NCBI GenBank assembly: GCA_963575745.1
Contig: CAUYUJ010012669.1
Coordinates: 94,501 to 158,500 of the forward strand
Length of the DNA: 64,000 nucleotides
Direction: 5' to 3'
Source: Prorocentrum cordatum
Lineage: Eukaryota; Sar; Dinophyceae; Prorocentrales; Prorocentraceae
Shown: positions 61,072-64,000 of the stretch, in pieces
Layout: every line of letters starts with the position of its first letter
Position numbering within the stretch: the stretch's first letter is position 1
Made by a program: the position numbers and the translations under genes
The notes under the pieces: model-generated
The model's database searches: none
Seen by the model: only the letters and a program-made list of their open reading frames with translations
Told to the model about the DNA's origin: nothing

Positions 61072-62905
61072 ATGCGTGGTGCGGCGTTTGCGATCAACAA
61101 ATCTACCACGCTGGACGCTGCCAAGCACTGCGATGACATTGCGACTGGCATTCAGGATGCATGGTCCCAGGGACAGGCAGCGGAGGCTTTCGCGGCCTTG
61201 CGCCGCGTCAGTGCAGGGTCCCGGCGCAAGCGTCTGCTCAAAGGTCTGCCCATCCTCCAGGATATGCACGCCCAGCTGGTTACTTCGCAGTTTCAGGCAG
61301 CCCGTCGTGGGCAGCAGCACTTTGGCACGCTAGAGTTGGCAGCTACCTTCGAGCTTGCAGACTTGACTCGGCTTGCGCGTCACTTCGCGCGGGTGCCGTG
61401 CGATCGGATGTCCTCCGATCGGGTGCTTAGTGATACGCTGCCGACCCTGTCTGAGTTTCAGCATGCCTGCCGCCGGACCAAGCGCGCTGCCCCTGGCAGT
61501 GACGGTTTTGCGGGAGCTTTGGTGCATGTTTTCGCTACTGAGCTCGCTGCCCTGCACGACCTGTTACAACTCAAGACCGCCGTCACCTTAATTCAGCTTA
61601 TTCAATGGGAGGTTTCTATCGCGATTTGTTGAAGTCCATCACAGCCGACCCCAGTGGCTGCGTCAGCTCCCGATCTATTCTGGTGTCCTCACAGCTTGGT
61701 AAGGCATCGCGAAGATGCTTGCGGACTCGGTTGATGCCGGCGCTGCTTGCCACGGCAGTGGGTACTCAGTTTGGGGGGGGATACCAAGTAGAGGAATTGG
61801 CCATGCGTCAGTGACTACTTGTCTTGCGCAAGCTGTTGCGGCTGCCCGTGCTCTGTCGTTTGGCGTGGCATTCCTGGATGTGGTGTAGGCATTTTACCGT
61901 GCCTTGCCGAAACTACTACTTCGATCGCCGCTTGACGATGATGCTGTCGCTTGCGTTGTCAGGGCAGCAGGCCTGCCGGCGAGCGCCATGCATGAGCTCG
62001 CAAGGCGCATGCGTGAGCTGACACCTATTGTTGAGCGCCGCGTGGTGAACGGCACACTACATGCACGCGCAGCAGCTGAAATTTCACAGCGCTACCATGC
62101 CCCCTTGTTTCTGCGCGAGGGTTCCGACCGGACTTCCCTGCCATTGTATGCACGCTGTGCGAGCTCAATTGGACGCTGAATGACTAGCCCTGAGTTTGCC
62201 TACATATGAGCGCAATAGCGTGCAGAGTGTACAAACCGATGCCGACGCTGTACCACCGCGCCGCTGTTGGACGTTGCCTTTACGGACGACGGCACAATCA
62301 TGGCGATTGTCCCTGCGTCCGACCTGTATCCTGCCATGCGCCGCGCGCTTACCGTGGTTGCCAATGTGTTTGCTCGCAGAGGACACCTGCTCAACCTTGG
62401 TGTTGCGAGAACGGCCGCCCTCATGGCCTACCGAGGAAAAGGATCGAAGAAGGCGAAGCAGCACGCATGGCACGAGTGTGGTGGGCATGTGGTCGCGCAG
62501 ACACAGCTACTTGGGATCGTACGGGCGCCGATTGTCTAGCACTATGCACATCTTGGTTCAGTTATTGATTCCCAGGGCAACATGGGGCCCGAGGTCCGAT
62601 ATCGAGCCAGCAGTACCACTGCTACTCTACGGGCGTTGCGCGCTAGAGTTGTCTCCACCAAGGCTCTTGCCGATCCGACGTGAATGATGTTCGCCGACAG
62701 TCTTGTGCTATCGGGGCGTCTCTACAACTCGGGCGCCTGGGCTATGCCAACAACGGCGGGGGACAAAATGGCTGACGCTGAAGTCATGCAAGTCTACCGA
62801 GCGTCGGCGAAGGCTCGTTTTGTGGAAGCCGAATCGTGCGTAAGTGATGGTCAAGTGCTGGCCAGACTCAGAAGACCCCGCCCGACGTTCTAAGAGGAGC
62901 TGCAC
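61072..62905 (+). pseudogene. LINE-3 reverse transcriptase remnant with stops
   Basis: The N-terminal region reads GLPILQDMHAQL, then LPTLSEFQHACRRTKRAAPG and SDGF (61444-61510), the region before the RT fingers. Motif A is AFLDVV-stop-AFYRA (near 61868-61900), with a TAG inside the catalytic motif. Motif C reads AFTDDGTIMA (near 62275) and is in frame with LNLGVARTAALMAYRGKGSK. The thumb has DSLVLSGRLYNSGAWAMPTT (near 62697). The two adjacent Asp in motif C survive. The stop and at least four frame changes make it dead. Confidence 0.78.
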
Positions 62906-62907
62906 GT

Positions 62908-63885
62908 TTGCGACTGTTGGGTTCGCTATTGCACAAAGGGCTCAAACTGGCTGTTGCCTTGCTATGGGCCGAGTGGTACGACAGTGGTCAGAACGGTTGC
63001 CGGGCCAGGTCATGGCTGGGAATGGTCATGGATGGTTGCTCGTGGTCGCATGCTGCTGCTGTAGCTTGTGCTTCCCTCGCGCCGCCGTTTGACGATTTCA
63101 GTGAATGGGGGCCCCTCATCCTGTGCAATCAAATTGCTTGGACACGCATCATCAAGACGGCGTTGCACGCTGCGGCCCAATCTCCTGCTCGAAATGTTGA
63201 GGCGGCCACAGTGGAGGCCAATTTTCCCCGGGAGGTCTGTCCCCCGGGAGTGCCAGAACGTGTTTGGACGGACGATAATGGACTTCTTGTAGACCCACCT
63301 ACGTGCGCAGCAGCCGACACAGAAGATGACAGTGTCAAGTGTCCATGGCGTGCGCGTGCTTTCCGACAGCATGGGGCATTGCTCCCGCATGTGGCGCGTG
63401 CCCACCGTCAGAACGTAGCTCTGGCACGTGCGTGGGCGTCGCCAGACGGACAATGTCATGCATGCCTATCTGTATTTCATGTTCGGACACACTTAGTAGA
63501 GCACCCAGCGCATGATTCCCCTCGGTGGTTATGTTTACTGATGAGTGATCCTACCACGGCAGTTGCTGCGTCAGTTGCAACTACTCGAGGAGCTGCGCCG
63601 TGTTATCACGTCACACATTCCGATGTCTTAGCCCACATGACAGGCAGGATCCCAGGTGTGCAGGCGTCTCGCCGTCACGTTGCTGCGCCGGCAGTTTCGT
63701 GCAGCTGGCCCCATCACAGAGCATGCGTGTGCAGTGATGGTTACGATGGACCATGCCACTGCACGTTTGGAGATTGCGGCTGCTGGCCCCGCCTTCCCAG
63801 CTGGGCTTGCTGCTTGCCTACGAGCTCCTGTGAATGCCGCTGTTGTGCCGCAGCCGCTGGCCAACCATGCGCAGTGCGCCGTTGA
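62908..63885 (+). pseudogene. LINE-3 C-terminal region with zinc-finger-like motifs
   Basis: A 326-codon open segment. The middle has WTRIIKTALHAA. The C-terminal half has KCPWRARAFRQHGALLPHVA then RAH, a C2H2-like finger whose second Cys is replaced by Arg, and CHACLSVFHVRTHLVEH, a complete C2H-type finger. C2H2 fingers at the C-terminus are common in dinoflagellate LINEs as I recall them, probably for nucleic-acid binding. The downstream Cys-rich reading to 63885 is likely out of the original frame. Confidence 0.6.
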
Positions 63886-64000
63886 AAGATACCCCAGTCG
63901 TGCTTTCCTGACAGAACGGGGCACTGGCATTGCAGCCGAACCCATGCCGAGGGCCGTCAGACGAGTTGAATACTTCGTTCTGAATTTGTTGCATGGACGG
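63886..64000. other. Window end, LINE-3 probably continues
   Basis: No separate feature seen. The element is cut by the window edge. Confidence 0.5.

Larger units (their letters stand above)
59278..64000 (+). mobile_element. LINE-3: decayed non-LTR retrotransposon, continues past the window
   Basis: Endonuclease (59278-60200), RT N-terminal region (61072-61600), RT palm (61620-62560), thumb (62560-62880) and a C-terminal zinc-finger region (62908-63885) follow in order on +. Frames change repeatedly and a stop sits in the RT catalytic motif. A 20-bp minisatellite at 60491-60835 interrupts it. The N-terminal part of the endonuclease is missing or hidden by the microsatellites on the left, so the 5' end is lost. 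It differs in sequence from LINE-1 and LINE-2. Confidence 0.85.

Overview
The window looks like nuclear DNA of a dinoflagellate. The main evidence is an exact copy of the dinoflagellate trans-spliced leader at 4473-4494, fused to the 5' end of a retrotransposon. Supporting signs are introns that start with GC or GA and end in AG, single introns of 14-20 kb, high GC content, and a large load of decayed retroelements, satellites and microsatellites. A Prorocentrum- or Symbiodinium-like genome would fit, but I cannot name the genus. No bacterial, viral, tRNA or rRNA gene was recognised.

The real host coding sequence is sparse and lies on the + strand as small exons. Two exons form the two halves of a fibronectin type III domain (693-804 and 21075-21197) separated by about 20 kb. 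Ten exons between 23135 and about 49632 join in one open reading frame. In order they encode a SAM domain, a Pro/Ala-rich linker, a complete GT1 (UGT80/sterol-glucosyltransferase-like) glycosyltransferase built from six exons, a short helical segment, and a possible SH3b-like beta domain. Reading frame and intron phase agree at every junction. Whether the FN3 exons belong to the same gene is open.

The introns and flanks are filled with repeats. The first large intron (805-21074) holds a decayed RT-RNase H retroelement (about 1882-4437), a full-length LINE (LINE-1, 4474-9776) with spliced leader, poly(A) and a 20-bp target duplication, several GGCC-rich dispersed elements, and a 42-bp minisatellite. 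The 14.2-kb intron 33626-47841 holds four satellite arrays (35.2-39.1 kb) and a nearly intact antisense LINE (LINE-2, about 39478-44378) lying inside degenerate telomere-like TTAGGG DNA. It also holds remnants of a gag-like retroelement ORF. Downstream of about 49.6 kb I see no host gene. That part holds palindrome clusters, AGCTT/GCATA satellites, long GGCC-rich elements joined to GAT microsatellites, and a decayed third LINE (LINE-3, from 59278 to the window end).

The most interesting signals are four. Introns in the glycosyltransferase gene are bounded by 4-7 bp direct repeats at every junction. Two of these introns share about 70 bp of 5' sequence, as expected of introner-like elements. 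Retroelements carry the spliced leader at their 5' ends, so trans-spliced transcripts are being re-integrated. A composite repeat family combines GAT microsatellite, GC palindrome, TA repeat and GGCC-rich body. Exon boundaries come from frame, phase and protein similarity judged by eye. Database and RNA support could not be checked here.
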